Shown in pieces: positions 11,938-22,703 of a stretch of 64,000 nucleotides of DNA. Both the position numbers and the translations under genes were made by a program. Under the pieces are notes generated by a model, which saw only the letters and a program-made list of their open reading frames with translations, ran no database searches and was not told the origin of the DNA. Positions within the stretch are counted from its first letter, which is position 1, and each line of letters begins with the position of its first letter. This DNA comes from Blumeriella jaapii (Eukaryota > Ascomycota > Leotiomycetes > Helotiales > Drepanopezizaceae): contig VWND01000002.1 in NCBI GenBank assembly GCA_009599575.1, forward strand, positions 806,001-870,000, written 5' to 3'.

Positions 11938-12556
11938 TCATGCGTGCATAGCCTGCTGGCTCTGCTCTTTCTGCTTCTCTTCGCGGAACACCCTCCTACT
12001 CATTTCCAACACGGCCTCGAAGCCCTCCTTCCCCTTGGACGCATTCTCTGAGAACCTCGTCACGGTAGCCTCCTCCACCGCGTTCTTGATCTTCTGCCAA
12101 CCCCCACACACGGCCGTGATTTTCGCGTCCTGCACAAACTGCGTTTTCGTCTCCGAGAGAGGCTTGTAGATGACTGTCTCACGGCAATTGATGATATTCG
12201 AATAGGTCAAATTGTGGGAGATCATCGTGACTTTTTTCGATGCCGGATCGACGTAGGACGTTTCGAAGACGTGCGATGTTTCGTTGCCGCCCATCAGCGA
12301 CATCAGCCACTTCGGAGCACTTTGCTTGCATGTAATGAGGCGTTCTGTTCGTAACTAGGACAGTTAGAAAGCTGGCGAGGAAAGTGGGGATAGAGAAGCG
12401 TACAATTCCCGTATCGGGGTCGACCTTGCGCGATATTGTGTCCACGGCAATGACATGCGTCGACTGATCATTCCAAGGACAGTATTTCCTCCAGTTCGCT
12501 GTCGATACCTCCTCCCAGGAGTAGTTGAACGTGCAATCGTTCGAAAAGACTCTCAT
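11938..12556 (-). CDS. PRELI/MSF1 domain protein (Ups-type mitochondrial phospholipid transfer)
   Basis: Exons 12556..12404 and 12354..11938, 189 residues, the usual size. The intron has donor GTACGC, branch TTTCTAAC and acceptor CTAG. The N-terminus (VFSNDCTFNYSWEEVSTANWRK) and VIAVDTISRKVDP match the PRELI domain start, and TSYVDPASKKVTMISHNLTY is the mid-domain signature. By family knowledge these proteins shuttle phosphatidic acid or phosphatidylserine across the mitochondrial intermembrane space with Mdm35. The NYSW pattern resembles the Ups2/3 (SLMO/PRELID3) branch more than Ups1, but I would not fix the paralogue by eye. The C-terminus is a charged helix. Confidence 0.9.
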
Positions 12557-15198
12557 TGTGATCGTGCCTGATTTGCGGGACTAGGCGACTCTCTGTAGGA
12601 GAATTTTGGAGGCTGGCCGCGTGAGACCTTTTTCCGCGGTTGAATGGCTGCTTTGTCGAGTTGTTCGCTCGTTTTGGGTATGAGACTTGTATTGGAATTG
12701 GACCGTAAGTACGGTGCGAAGTGTGCTGGGAGTCAAGATGCGGCCGTACTCTGTGTGTATGTACTGTACTGTCGAAGGATGGCCCATAAAGATAAGAGGG
12801 AAGGATGCAGGAAGGAACTTAAATCTTTGCCTCCTTCGGCGAGTTGGCGCCGCCGGAGCCCGCATTTTCTTTTCGCCGGACCAGTCACGCTCGGACGGTC
12901 AAACGAAATTGATAAAGGAGAAAGAGCCGAGGCTTTTCTCAAATCGCACCGGCCTCGTGCGTAGACAGCGTTGAAGGGGTAAGATGGTTATTGCATGGTC
13001 ATTGTATGATTAAAGATCTTGCGACGTCTTCTTCCAGATTCAATAGATGTCTCACGAGCGGCTGAGTGGTTTTGAAATTCCAGTAATTGAGAAAGGAACC
13101 TCACATTGCCTGGCATGAAAAGCTATTTTGCATCCTGAGGGGTAAAACCTTGCACATAACATATCAAAAATACCTCATCGAAGATCAATCTCGGGAATAA
13201 TATCATAGTCACCATTCCCCAGGTTGAGTTCTCAACGTGCAGCGGATACTGTGTTCGCAAATTAACGCTATTGTAGTCGAATGGTACGGGTATTGGGTAC
13301 TCACTCCTGAGTATGCTCAAGTTGAAATCGGGAGGAACGGCTACAAGGGGTTTGGTAGCGATGTGAAAAGAGAACTCAGCAATACCTAGAGCCATCGAGG
13401 ACTTGATATCCGAAGCAGCCAGATACTTCATCACAAAGGCAATGATCGAGATAGGTTCGGTGAAAGATGCACAGTGTCCTGGACTAATAGTGGGCTGCCT
13501 ACTATTGGAAAGCGATTCAGAGAGTTGCAAAACTTCTACCGAACACAACATCCCCAAGATACAGAAGCGGCCGTCTACCTAATCGTTCCTATGTTAAGGA
13601 ATTTCGACGAGATGAGCTGCCGCTATTTGTATCGGAATGAGACATTTGTAACCTCGGAACATTGTGGGAGGTAGTAAGGAATTCCTGCTTGGGGCATGTG
13701 TGGGTCTGGTTACGGATCCAACGTACAAAACCAAGCGGCATGTACCAGAGGCAAGATGCTCTTGATTTGCTCTGATTCTGTCGCTGTCATCTCCTGAAAT
13801 CTAGTAGTGATGCGGCTAGCGAGTGCAAGACCCAGTAGATGTCGAACGCAGCGGACAAGAATGTGACGTAGTATTGTAGCGAAAGCCATCCAGTCCGTCG
13901 AGGACGTAAGTCTATGCAAGCTTAAGGAGGCCATCCCATTCTGACCCAATCAATCAAAATCGAGGCCGGATAGCTAGTGACGAAGACATCATTCGTCCCG
14001 AGAAATTTTCATGCAACCATTCACTACCTACCCGCTTTCACTACGTTTGGCAAGCCAGCCTCTACCGCCAGGGAAATATGGCGGGAAGAACCCTTGATTT
14101 TGACCGAATACTCGGGAACCCGGCTACACTGGTAAAGAACAACGTGGGACATGTATTCTGCCGCAGATCCGAATTCTCCTAGCGCCCAGATCCTGGGAAC
14201 AAGTCGGTCTGAGATGTGACTTGGAGGTCTTAGACACACAAAACGCATTTGTCGGTGCAGTCATGGCCCACGTCGAACGTAGCGTTGTGATAAGAGCTGT
14301 AGCCTGACTTGCCGGGACTGCTTCTTGGTACTCCCGTGTTTTTCTGTCCAACCATCGTCGTTGAAATCCTCACCGCCATCACTTCTTATCGACCACTTGC
14401 CAGACATGAGAAAGTAACAGTACAGTACAATTCTACATTGCGGATGGCGCGATCGCAGGTTCAATGAGAAATGTTGTGTCAGCAGCAGTGGCCGTTGACT
14501 TCCCGATGCCCACTTCTAGACTTTCAGCATTTGCTCAGACGAAGAATAGTGCCTGCTACCGGAAATTTTTATATGGGGCACAGGAGACGGATAGCAGACA
14601 TGCAGAACAGTTTCGGCATTTATAACACTAGCTAATATGACACCAGAGCTTTAACTATCATGGATTTGTGGACAAAAACCAACACAGGTGGCAGAACTTG
14701 GGCCTTGAACCGTCAGAATTGGGCCATCTTAGTATCAAGGGATAACCCGAGGCGCACAAGCAGAACACTGAAAAGCCTTGCGAATAGTTTCAAACACTCC
14801 TTTGGATGACAAAGATAACGAATCAAGCAATGAATATTTGTTTTCAGGGTACAATAGCCCTCGTCATACCATGATCATCTCGGTATCGACTATCCGCACC
14901 ACTTGGCAAGTTGTTGTAAATTGAAGCGTAAACATGCACCGCTCCTGAAGATTCACATTGGCTGCCCTAGGAAGCGACCCAGATACCAATGCCGCATGAC
15001 CATAGACCGATACTGCGTCTCGGCATGGTCTCGTCCAACGAGGATTTTCACGGGGGCCAACAGCCATCTATGTGACGGTGACCCAAAAGACCCGTTGAAC
15101 GACATTCAATCCAGTATATATCTGGGCTGAATTTCCGGTTGCTTGCCAAATCTTGAAACTTCAAGTCTGAAAGGGTTTTATCCCGTTCTGAATTCACA
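12557..15198. other. Gene-poor stretch before the glycosyltransferase
   Basis: 2.6 kb with no model I can defend. Two minus-strand open stretches have some protein-like texture: 13710..13949 (hydrophobic helix DWMAFATILRHILVRCVRHL) and 13123..13557. They may be remnants of one lost gene, but no family is recognisable. GTACTGTACTGT occurs near 12760. Confidence 0.45.
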
Positions 15199-16629
15199 AT
15201 GCTTCATCCAATGAATCCGATTTCTCCATCGTCGATGCTTCCAGGCATTCTCGTTCTCAACGCGAAGTATCTTCCGGACTCGGAGACCAGTGCCGCCAAG
15301 GTAGGAGCTACATCTATTGCCTTGTCAGTGGCGCATGTCCTCCGAGATGAGGGGTTATTCGCAGGCATGATTCTCTATCAGAGACAGGAAGATCTCGTTC
15401 GGCCGAAAGTCTCCGTCCAGCTCAGGGCGTCCATTGCCTGTGCTGTCATACGTTTCAACTTTGCGATGCGCCGCTCGGAAATCCGGGACGCCATGAGCAG
15501 TGCCACAAAGATCCTGCTTGTGGTGGCTCGCGGAGTTGCTGGACCGGCTATTCTTTACCACCAAACCGATACTCTTCTCGCGTACAACCCGTATTGGTTA
15601 TCTAGTTGTGTAACGCACCACGGCCCATTCTATGACGATTTCGTCCAACACTTCTGCACGGAACAAGCAGCGATCGCCTTTGGAAGCCAAGAGAAGGCCC
15701 ATCATCTTCGGAAGCACCAGCGCATTGGGCTCAACCATCTTCGTCGATCTAAAAACATGTTCGTCCTACAGCATTCGTCGTTGCAGCGAAACTATCTCAC
15801 CAATCATGGCATTGACGCAGGCCGGATATATCGACTTAACCCCCCTATCGATGTTGCTCGATTTGAGCATCAAGAGCTTGCGACGACACAACCCGAAATT
15901 GCCTCGTTCATCGGTACAAAGTCGATTCTCATCCTCTTTACTGCTGTAGCCCGTCTAGATTTTTTCAAGAATGTAGAGCTGCTGATGGACGCAGGGGTAG
16001 AGCTCCTCAGCCGCGGAATTGATGTCAAAGTTTTGGTTGCTGGCGGTGATGAAACCGAACAGAGCCGGCGCTCGACTCTTCTCGAACGAGTGCCAATCGC
16101 CTTCGCCTCGGCGTTCATGGTAGCACCGAAACTGCCCAAGGACGGCTTATACGCTCTGTTCGATGCAGTGAAAGATAAAGCGTTCTTCATCTGTCCATCT
16201 CGATACGAGACACTCGGCATCACACCTCTCGAGGCCGGGCTTAGCGGCGTTCCAACGCTAATTGTGGATAGTCCGAATGTCGAAGCTTCGTGTTACTTTG
16301 CTCCAGAGAACCGGTTCCGAAACTCAGCAACTGACTTAGCTCATTTGGTCGAACGCCTTTTGAAAGAGGGCATGGAGGGTCGAGGAGAAGCACTGCGCAA
16401 AGTGCTTGAAAGGCAAATCTCCCTTGACAATTTCAAGCAGAGCCTGTTGAAAGCTTGGGCGGTCTTTTCAAAAGTTGAAATTGTCCGTCTTGAATCCGTA
16501 CATAGCTTTTCGTTGCAGGCCGCCCAGTCGAGGCATTGGATCTCGTCGTGTCAGATGAAGGATGTTGTGAATATGGAAAAGGGAATGCCAACTGGGCTGG
16601 GGCTTCTTGTTCCCAGCTCGCTAAGCTAG
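15199..16629 (+). CDS. Glycosyltransferase, family 4 (GT-B fold), intronless
   Basis: 476 residues in one exon. The C-terminal half has the GT4 donor-binding signature CPSRYETLGITPLEAG around residues 332-347, with the E-x7-E pair at about 337 and 345. Before it, ILFTAVARLDFFKNVELLMDA is the usual start of the second Rossmann domain, and VLVAGGDETEQ follows. No signal peptide or membrane segment is evident, so a cytosolic enzyme using a nucleotide-sugar is likely. Acceptor and product cannot be told. It sits alone between two gene-poor stretches and lacks introns, unlike most neighbours, which makes it look accessory or acquired; this is inference only. Met at 15235 could be an alternative start. 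Confidence 0.85.
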   Translation: MLHPMNPISPSSMLPGILVLNAKYLPDSETSAAKVGATSIALSVAHVLRDEGLFAGMILYQRQEDLVRPKVSVQLRASIACAVIRFNFAMRRSEIRDAMSSATKILLVVARGVAGPAILYHQTDTLLAYNPYWLSSCVTHHGPFYDDFVQHFCTEQAAIAFGSQEKAHHLRKHQRIGLNHLRRSKNMFVLQHSSLQRNYLTNHGIDAGRIYRLNPPIDVARFEHQELATTQPEIASFIGTKSILILFTAVARLDFFKNVELLMDAGVELLSRGIDVKVLVAGGDETEQSRRSTLLERVPIAFASAFMVAPKLPKDGLYALFDAVKDKAFFICPSRYETLGITPLEAGLSGVPTLIVDSPNVEASCYFAPENRFRNSATDLAHLVERLLKEGMEGRGEALRKVLERQISLDNFKQSLLKAWAVFSKVEIVRLESVHSFSLQAAQSRHWISSCQMKDVVNMEKGMPTGLGLLVPSSLS

Positions 16630-17495
16630 CGGCTCAGGACAGACGTCAAGCTATGTTGAACCTTCCTGCATCTTAATGTTGCTTGTCGCGTTTTGTATGA
16701 TATAGTTAGTCTAATTAGACTGAAACGAGTACATTCTATCCTCTCAGAGCCTGAGCCTCTGCTACCATGGTACTCGTAGTCTAAACAAGAGTGTGTTGAT
16801 TCACGTGGTAGTTAGTACTTTATCGTTTCCAAGCCACGGCCAAGAAGCGGTCTCCAGAACAATATACACCGTACGGAGAATTAAGCTGCAACAGGGAAAA
16901 GGCATACGGAGAAGGTGGGAAACCAAAGTTAACTCTAGATGGTGTGCTGGCATGTTATTGATGTGACTTCTGTACTTCTGTCACACACCCAGTTCGAATC
17001 CAAACCCTATCCCGTGGTTCGTTTCTGACAGACCAATTGATGGTTCTTAAGCCAATCGAGAGGCATTTTTATATTGTTTGCATATGCCTGGTTTCGGGGC
17101 GCACAAACCTTCTATTTGTGCCGCAAGAGGGGCTTCTTATTTGCTGCTGGGTGAGGTAAAGTCGCAGCTGCTGTGCGTGCCAGCCCCCTGACCCAGAGCT
17201 GCGTAGCTTTAGGAATGAGGAGATTGCTCAGCTATAACCTAACATCCCTCCATCATCTTCCCTCATCTTCTCTCTAGAACCCTCACCTCGGGCGGTTTCA
17301 ATCAAGCGCGTTCAACAACATCTTTCGTCGCATCGAGCAATTGTGGACGTGCCCTCTCGCCCTCTCTACCGTACTTAACATCGCCCACTACCCCACTACA
17401 GTACTTTGAACGTCGACTACAACATTGCACCAATCACAGCGCGTGGTTCGACCAAAACACCTCAACTGTCGCATTTACATCCACACAAGTGCAAG
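16630..17495. other. Spacer upstream of the peroxiredoxin gene
   Basis: No coding signal. The last 300 bp are pyrimidine-rich, as in fungal promoters and 5' leaders. A GTTCGAATCC string at about 16992 has no tRNA-like stem around it. Confidence 0.4.
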
Positions 17496-18399
17496 ATGCC
17501 TCCTGAGTTGCGAAAGCGCAAGGCGCCGGCCTCTGAACCTGTGGCAGCTCCTCCCACAAAGAAGAAGGGCCCCGTCGCAAAGGCGATTGCGACAGTCAAG
17601 GAAGCAGTGGTCTCAGATCCGACCAAGACTAACGGTGCTGCAAGCGCTGCAAGCGCTGCGAAGGTCACGGTTGGTGATACCATCGATCTGGAGGGATTTG
17701 GTGGCGAGATCGAGACCAATGAGGGTGTAAAGACTACGCTCAAAGCGCTGGTGGAGGAGAGCAAGGGCGGTGTTGTTCTGTTCACATATCCCAAGGCTTC
17801 AACTCCCGGATGTAAGTCTATGGCGCAAACTCACATGCGGCGCAGTGTGAATATCACATCGTATGTTCCGCATATTGGCTAGAAACTAATATAGCATAGG
17901 TACTACACAAGTTTGTCTGTTCCGTGACCAATATCAACCATTAACAGCGACCGGCTTCTCCATCTACGGTCTCTCCAAAGACTCGCCGAAAGCCAACACA
18001 ACCTTCAAGACAAAGCAGAACCTCCCATATCCTCTACTATGCGATACCAGCAGTACACTTATTAAGGCTATTGGCTTAACAAAGACACCGGCTAGTACTG
18101 CTCGAGGTGTATTTGTGGTGGATAAGTCAGGCAAAGTCTTGGCAGCAGAGACTGGCGGTCCCGCTGCTACTGTCGAAGTCGTCAAGAAGCTCGTTGCAAG
18201 CGGTGGTGATGCTGTAGCTCCAGCTCCAGCTCCAGCTCCAGCTCCAGCTGCCATAGAATTGGCAGCTGAGCCAAAGACTGAGGCTCCTATTAATGGTGAT
18301 AGTGGTGTCACAAAGGATCCGGAGTCCACGACTGCTGCTGAAGTCGCGGGCACGGCCGAGAAGCTTGATAGCAACGGAGCCCAGCCAGTCGTCACTTAA
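17496..18399 (+). CDS. DOT5: Thiol peroxidase, PrxQ/BCP type (nuclear Dot5-like)
   Basis: Exons 17496..17811 and 17900..18399, 271 residues. The intron splits the peroxidatic cysteine codon: joining gives TPGCTTQVCLFRDQY, with the CxxxxC pair of 2-Cys PrxQ enzymes. FSIYGLSKDSPKAN and GVFVVDKSGKVLA complete the AhpC/TSA fold. The first 30 residues carry two basic clusters (RKRKAP, PTKKK), consistent with a nuclear protein like yeast Dot5. The enzyme reduces peroxides with thioredoxin. A microsatellite CCAGCT at 18221-18250 encodes a proline-alanine run, and the acidic alanine-rich tail is probably disordered. Confidence 0.93.
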
Positions 18400-18981
18400 G
18401 GGAGGCGGCGGAAAGTCGATAGTATTTGGATGAAATCGTTAATGCTGTGCTGAATCTCCCACAAAGTTCTGAGAAAAGCAATCAGCAACGGGTGCTAGGA
18501 AAACCATGCTCTAGGATAGTATTAGAGCACTTTCAGCGCTAACCAGCTTGAAAACGAATACAAACACTTACTGATCTCATCAGCGAAATGTCTGTTCGAG
18601 TATTAGATCCTTTAAATAACCTACTGTACAGCTGTACTCCATACAGTGCGTAACTGAATCGATAAAGTCATTGAACTGGCGTTCTGTGCACATCAACCAG
18701 GTAAATGTCAGGTTGATGCGCCATAATTTTAACAAATAAGATAACTTCCAGTATTCCTCGCAAGCTTGGAGCTCCCATTCTCATAGAATTATCGAAGCAC
18801 AGTAGAAGATGATGACCCACTTCACTCTGAGCGGATATGGTGGATATGGTGCCGGCTAAAGTTCGGTACGTGCCATTCATCTTCGACACCTCAACGACAA
18901 ACGACCAACAGCCATAGTCTTCCCAGGACTCTCTCAACCCAACGTGTCAATTGATCCCTCGTTGAGCAAGGGAAGCTTATC
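18400..18981. other. Spacer between the peroxiredoxin and complex I genes
   Basis: 3' untranslated region of one gene and promoter of the next. Nothing else seen. Confidence 0.4.
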
Positions 18982-19694
18982 ATGTCCTCCAAAACTGCCG
19001 CGAAGGTTGCGCAAGCCGTGAATCGAGTCGTTCCTGTCCACAAGGTATGCTATCAACCCGCCCTCATGCTCCTCTCAGCTGCATCAGACGCCCCTCCCCC
19101 TTCTCTTCAGGTACTAATCAAGGATACAGAAATACACAGTCCAATCGACTGGGCTCTGGGAAATCATCCGCCGCGTCTTCGCCGTCGACTCTACGCGCTC
19201 CAACGGCGTTCCCTTGAACCCCCAATTCCGTAATCCTCCCCCGGGATCCAACGAGCCCTTCTCCTTCATAGACCCCGTCACCCTGCCTGCAGGCGACATC
19301 GCCAACAACCCGTACTGGAAGCGCGACTCGCGCCGTAACTACCCGCAGCTTTCTTTCGTTACGCAAAGCGATGTCGTGGGGCTCTTGAGTGTGGGGAGTC
19401 AGGCAAGCCCGAAGAAGGAGTTGATCGGGGAGGCGGGCGTGCAAGCTTTGACCGAAGTGAAGAAGGAGGGGGAGACGGGCTTGGCCACGTACTTTAAGAA
19501 GGATACGGGTGCGTTGGCGATGCTTGGGAAGGATGGACTGCCTCCGTTGCCTAGTGGTGCGAGCTTGAAGAAGGGCGCGGATAAGTATAACTTGACGGCA
19601 GAGAACGCATACCCAGAGAAGTAAGTTGATTGCTCTGTGGTGTGAGATTTTTGGCTAATTTGATTACAGATATCCTTGCCGGACGTTTCAATAG
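18982..19694 (+). CDS. nuo21.3: NADH:ubiquinone oxidoreductase 21.3 kDa subunit (NUO-21.3-like)
   Basis: Exons 18982..19044, 19130..19620 and 19670..19694, 192 residues. The protein reads MSSKTAAKVAQAVNRVVPVH, then KYTVQSTGLWEIIRRVFAVD, NGVPLNPQFRNPPPGS and PAGDIANNPYWKRDSRRNYP, which match the fungal accessory subunit of mitochondrial complex I. The final exon codes only eight codons (KYPCRTFQ). Splice sites are clean: GTATGC/ACAG and GTAAGT/TTACAG. It acts in the inner-membrane respiratory complex as a supernumerary subunit. Confidence in family is high. Confidence 0.93.
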
Positions 19695-20839
19695 AAGAGT
19701 GAAGTTGGAGAGTTCGCTTTGTACATAAGAGGATCGGAAACATTTCAGAGACCAGCTTCTACATTTCGAACTCACAAAAAAGCGACACGAACTTCTAGGA
19801 GCAGTATGGTGAGTACGCGAGTCATTATTGCTGAATTGAATAGTTTATGTCGGGAATCCGAGGGTATCTATTGAGAACAGAATCAACTATCTTGCCGATA
19901 AATATGAAACATGCCAACACCTTAAAAGTATCAATGAGCCATTCAGATCCTACCGACACAGCGGTAGTGTTATCCTACCAGACTCTTACAGAGCCAGGCC
20001 AGCTAACGTAGAGTGCACTACCGACCTCAAGCTTCTCAAGATGTCCTGCCGTTGTCCCGTGGGCGATTTCATTGCCCAGGCTAAATTCGCTCGTAAAACC
20101 ATCAGCCATGCCTAGAAGGCATGTAGTGCATAAGGTAACATGACTACTGAAATCAACTTTCCATCAGCTTACAGCTCGAAGTCACCAATCCACGATCGAC
20201 TTCTAGCCGAATAAAAGACGGGCAACAACACTCTCCAAAGGGTGGTAATGAAGGCTTAGCTCTTCAGTACTCGCAAAAGTACATTTCCCCACGCCACCAA
20301 AAGCCCTTCTAGCATTAGAACTAAGTGAGATTTGCAAAAGGGACGATGGAAAATCTAACCAGCCTGAAACTGCTCACGCACATCCAAACCACAGGAACAT
20401 TCCGAATTTGCTCAACAGCGGAGAGCTTGGAGAAATCGAACGTTACATGAAGAGACATAGCAGGGCGCTTGGGGATACTAAGCACGACTAGCATGATTCA
20501 TTGCAGCAGTGCAAACGAGGAGCTACGACGAAGACTACATTCTTTGTTCGAACACAGAAAATGATAAGCATTTGGGAAGACCACTGGAAGGCGTCATACC
20601 GCAGCATTTTCAATGCCGAAATTGGAAACAAGCCGAACGCAAGCTATACAGCACTAATTGCCAAATTTGCTCATCCCATCTCGACGCTGGCTACCTTACG
20701 ATTTCACTGCTGGAGAGGTAACAGGCAAGGTCACACGCTCTTTTGCTTCTTTGGTCTTCCACCTGACCAAAAGGTCAGCAAGTCCCTGTTGGACTTCGCC
20801 GACGATAACCAAGTCACCGAGAATGATCCGTCTTTGCGT
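19695..20839. other. Spacer next to the ketopantoate reductase pseudogene
   Basis: No gene recognised. Plus-strand open frames starting near 20501 run antisense into the pseudogene and are not believable. Confidence 0.4.
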
Positions 20840-21898
20840 GCGGGTGTCTGCTTATTGCAAGATATTTTCGAGTTAGAAGCTGGCACGCTGAGCCTCTCTT
20901 CCTCCCTCAGGGGGTCGCCCACGATGAGTTCGAATTCAGTAAAGTTTCCCTATCAACCCGTTAGCTGTCTCACGCCCTGCACTCATGTTATGGGGGACAC
21001 CTGCTTTCTCGGTGTCCTGCTGCATATTCGGCTTAAAGAGTGTATCTTCGGGATGAGCATTGATCATTGTCTTCGCAATAGCCTCCGCCAACTCATGACC
21101 AGTTGCCTTCGCAATCGCAATGATCTCCAGCATCAGCGATCTTACCACATCCTCAATCGGAAACTTTTAATAACGCATCCTGCTCGTGTCTATTCCACTG
21201 CAACACACGCAGAGTTGTACGACGCGTTTTACACCAGCTTACTCCACCTCACAAGGCCCACACATCCTCATTGTAGGTGCAGGGTACTACTTCAGAGGTG
21301 CTGTAAAGAGCGACGAACCGCTTAGCGGCGGCGATACTGGTTGTGAGGGAGATGTTGGGGTTAGTAGAGGCCCCGATCACGAGGCGGTCGGCGACGTCGT
21401 GCATGATCACGCCGTGGGAGCTCTCGGTCGCACAGATGTTGGAGATGCCTGAGAGGAGCGGATTATTGAGGAAGGCGGCTATGATAGGTTTCTCGATACT
21501 GAGGCCGTTTTGGACGAGGACGATGGTGGTATGGCTTTCTGTTACGGCGGCAGCGATGAGCTCGGTTGCGCTTGAGGGGAAGTCGGCGACGTTCTTGGTG
21601 ATTACGACTGTGTATTCGAATGGGGGTCGTCCAACTCTGCTGTTGGGATGGCTTTTAATACTGGTCCGGTTGGATGATGGAATCGTGGGCTTTGGGGATG
21701 TTTTACGAGTTGTTGGCTTCCGGCCCTTGATCTCTCATGGTTCAGCAAGATGACATCAAAGCCATTTCTTAGAACGGCTTGATGGTTCGATCTCAAAACA
21801 GCTGTAATCGTCGCTATGCTACCAAACTCGAGATCGTAAGCTGCCATTGTTTCAACTCTCCCGCTTCCTGCCAAAAGAACGTTGACTTGAGTTGTCAT
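20840..21898 (-). pseudogene. Decayed 2-dehydropantoate 2-reductase (ketopantoate reductase, PanE/ApbA)
   Basis: The start is intact at 21898: NVLLAGSGRVETMAAYDLEF is the Rossmann NADP-binding loop, followed by TAVLRSNHQAVLRNGFDV. Near 21744 a GAGAGA tract shifts the frame; in the next frame EYTVVITKNVADFP, TTIVLVQNGLSIEKPIIAAF and ATESSHGVIMHDVADRLVIG are clearly the family's middle. That frame stops at 21241 (EDVWAL). A third frame gives RWSKLV, a stop, NASYNS, another stop, then MLEIIAIAKATGHEL and finally GDPLREEERLSVPAS near 20922-20880. At least two frameshifts and two in-frame stops make a functional product impossible. Repeat-induced mutation is not obvious, as the damage includes indels. 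These fungal paralogues are often expendable. Confidence 0.88.
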
Positions 21899-22703
21899 TG
21901 CGAAATCATATTATTCGTCTGTGTAAACAAAGATGTGACATGATTATCTATGAATAAAACCACTTATGATTCCTCCTGCGATAACGAATCACAAAAATGG
22001 AACTTTCAATGTGTAAAACATTTCTCTGTATTGTGTATTGCGGGATACCGCTTGGGCTAAACTTCTCCCTCGTCGAATCCTCTCTAAATACCGGTACCTA
22101 GCCAGCTGCCGCGGGAACCTGATGGCCTGGCTCTGAGAAAAGCAAGTAAAGCCGAGAGAAAGCTTCAGCTGACGCGTCTTGGCTATACTTAAAAGCCATA
22201 TGACTGACAAACAAACCAAAGATCGGTAAGAGGGTTTAAGGAAGGCTTTGCTATAAAACTGTTGACTTGAGAGACTTCTACAGTGGTGGCAAAGTTGCAC
22301 CTACGTTGACTTGAGAGACTTCTACAGTGGTGGCAAAGTTGCACCTACCCTTGTAGGTGGCAGCATCAAGCCTCCATCTCGCACCAGGCTCCGTGCCATA
22401 AGCACATTCATTCTAGAAATAGAAACGAGGTAGGAAATGAGGGTCTTTGCTCTGTGTAAACTTGAAAAGGGCCCTGCTCGGAAGTGCCATGATGGCTGCT
22501 TAGTTACTTGGTATCCGGCTGTACCCTTAGAAACTTCAAGTAACTCTCGTACAACACACAGTGTGGTAGTTCGCACCTCTCGCCAAGATTGTGTGGTACC
22601 AACAGGTAAGATCCAGACTATTCCTTTGTGAAATCCGGGTAATTGACGAAGGAGATGAACGTGATGCAACGAAAGGGAGGCAGATTCTTTAGGGCTTTGA
22701 TAT
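21899..22703. other. Spacer between the pseudogene and the folate gene
   Basis: Contains the 44-bp tandem duplication listed separately. No coding signal otherwise. Confidence 0.4.
22261..22348. repeat. Perfect 44-bp tandem duplication
   Basis: Two identical head-to-tail copies starting GTTGACTTGAGAGACTTCTA, at 22261-22304 and 22305-22348. Identity over the full unit implies a recent duplication. Confidence 0.95.

Noticed and set aside
14220..14345. 41-codon cysteine-containing minus-strand frame (ends DCTDKCVLCV)
   Set aside because: Looked like a possible small secreted protein, but it has no signal peptide and no supporting exon.
12939..14464. Several minus-strand frames (13123-13557, 13710-13949, 14024-14464) as a multi-exon gene
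   Set aside because: I could not find splice sites that join them, nor any recognisable domain.
20501..21325. 274-codon plus-strand open frame
   Set aside because: It runs antisense over a pseudogene whose minus strand clearly reads as ketopantoate reductase.
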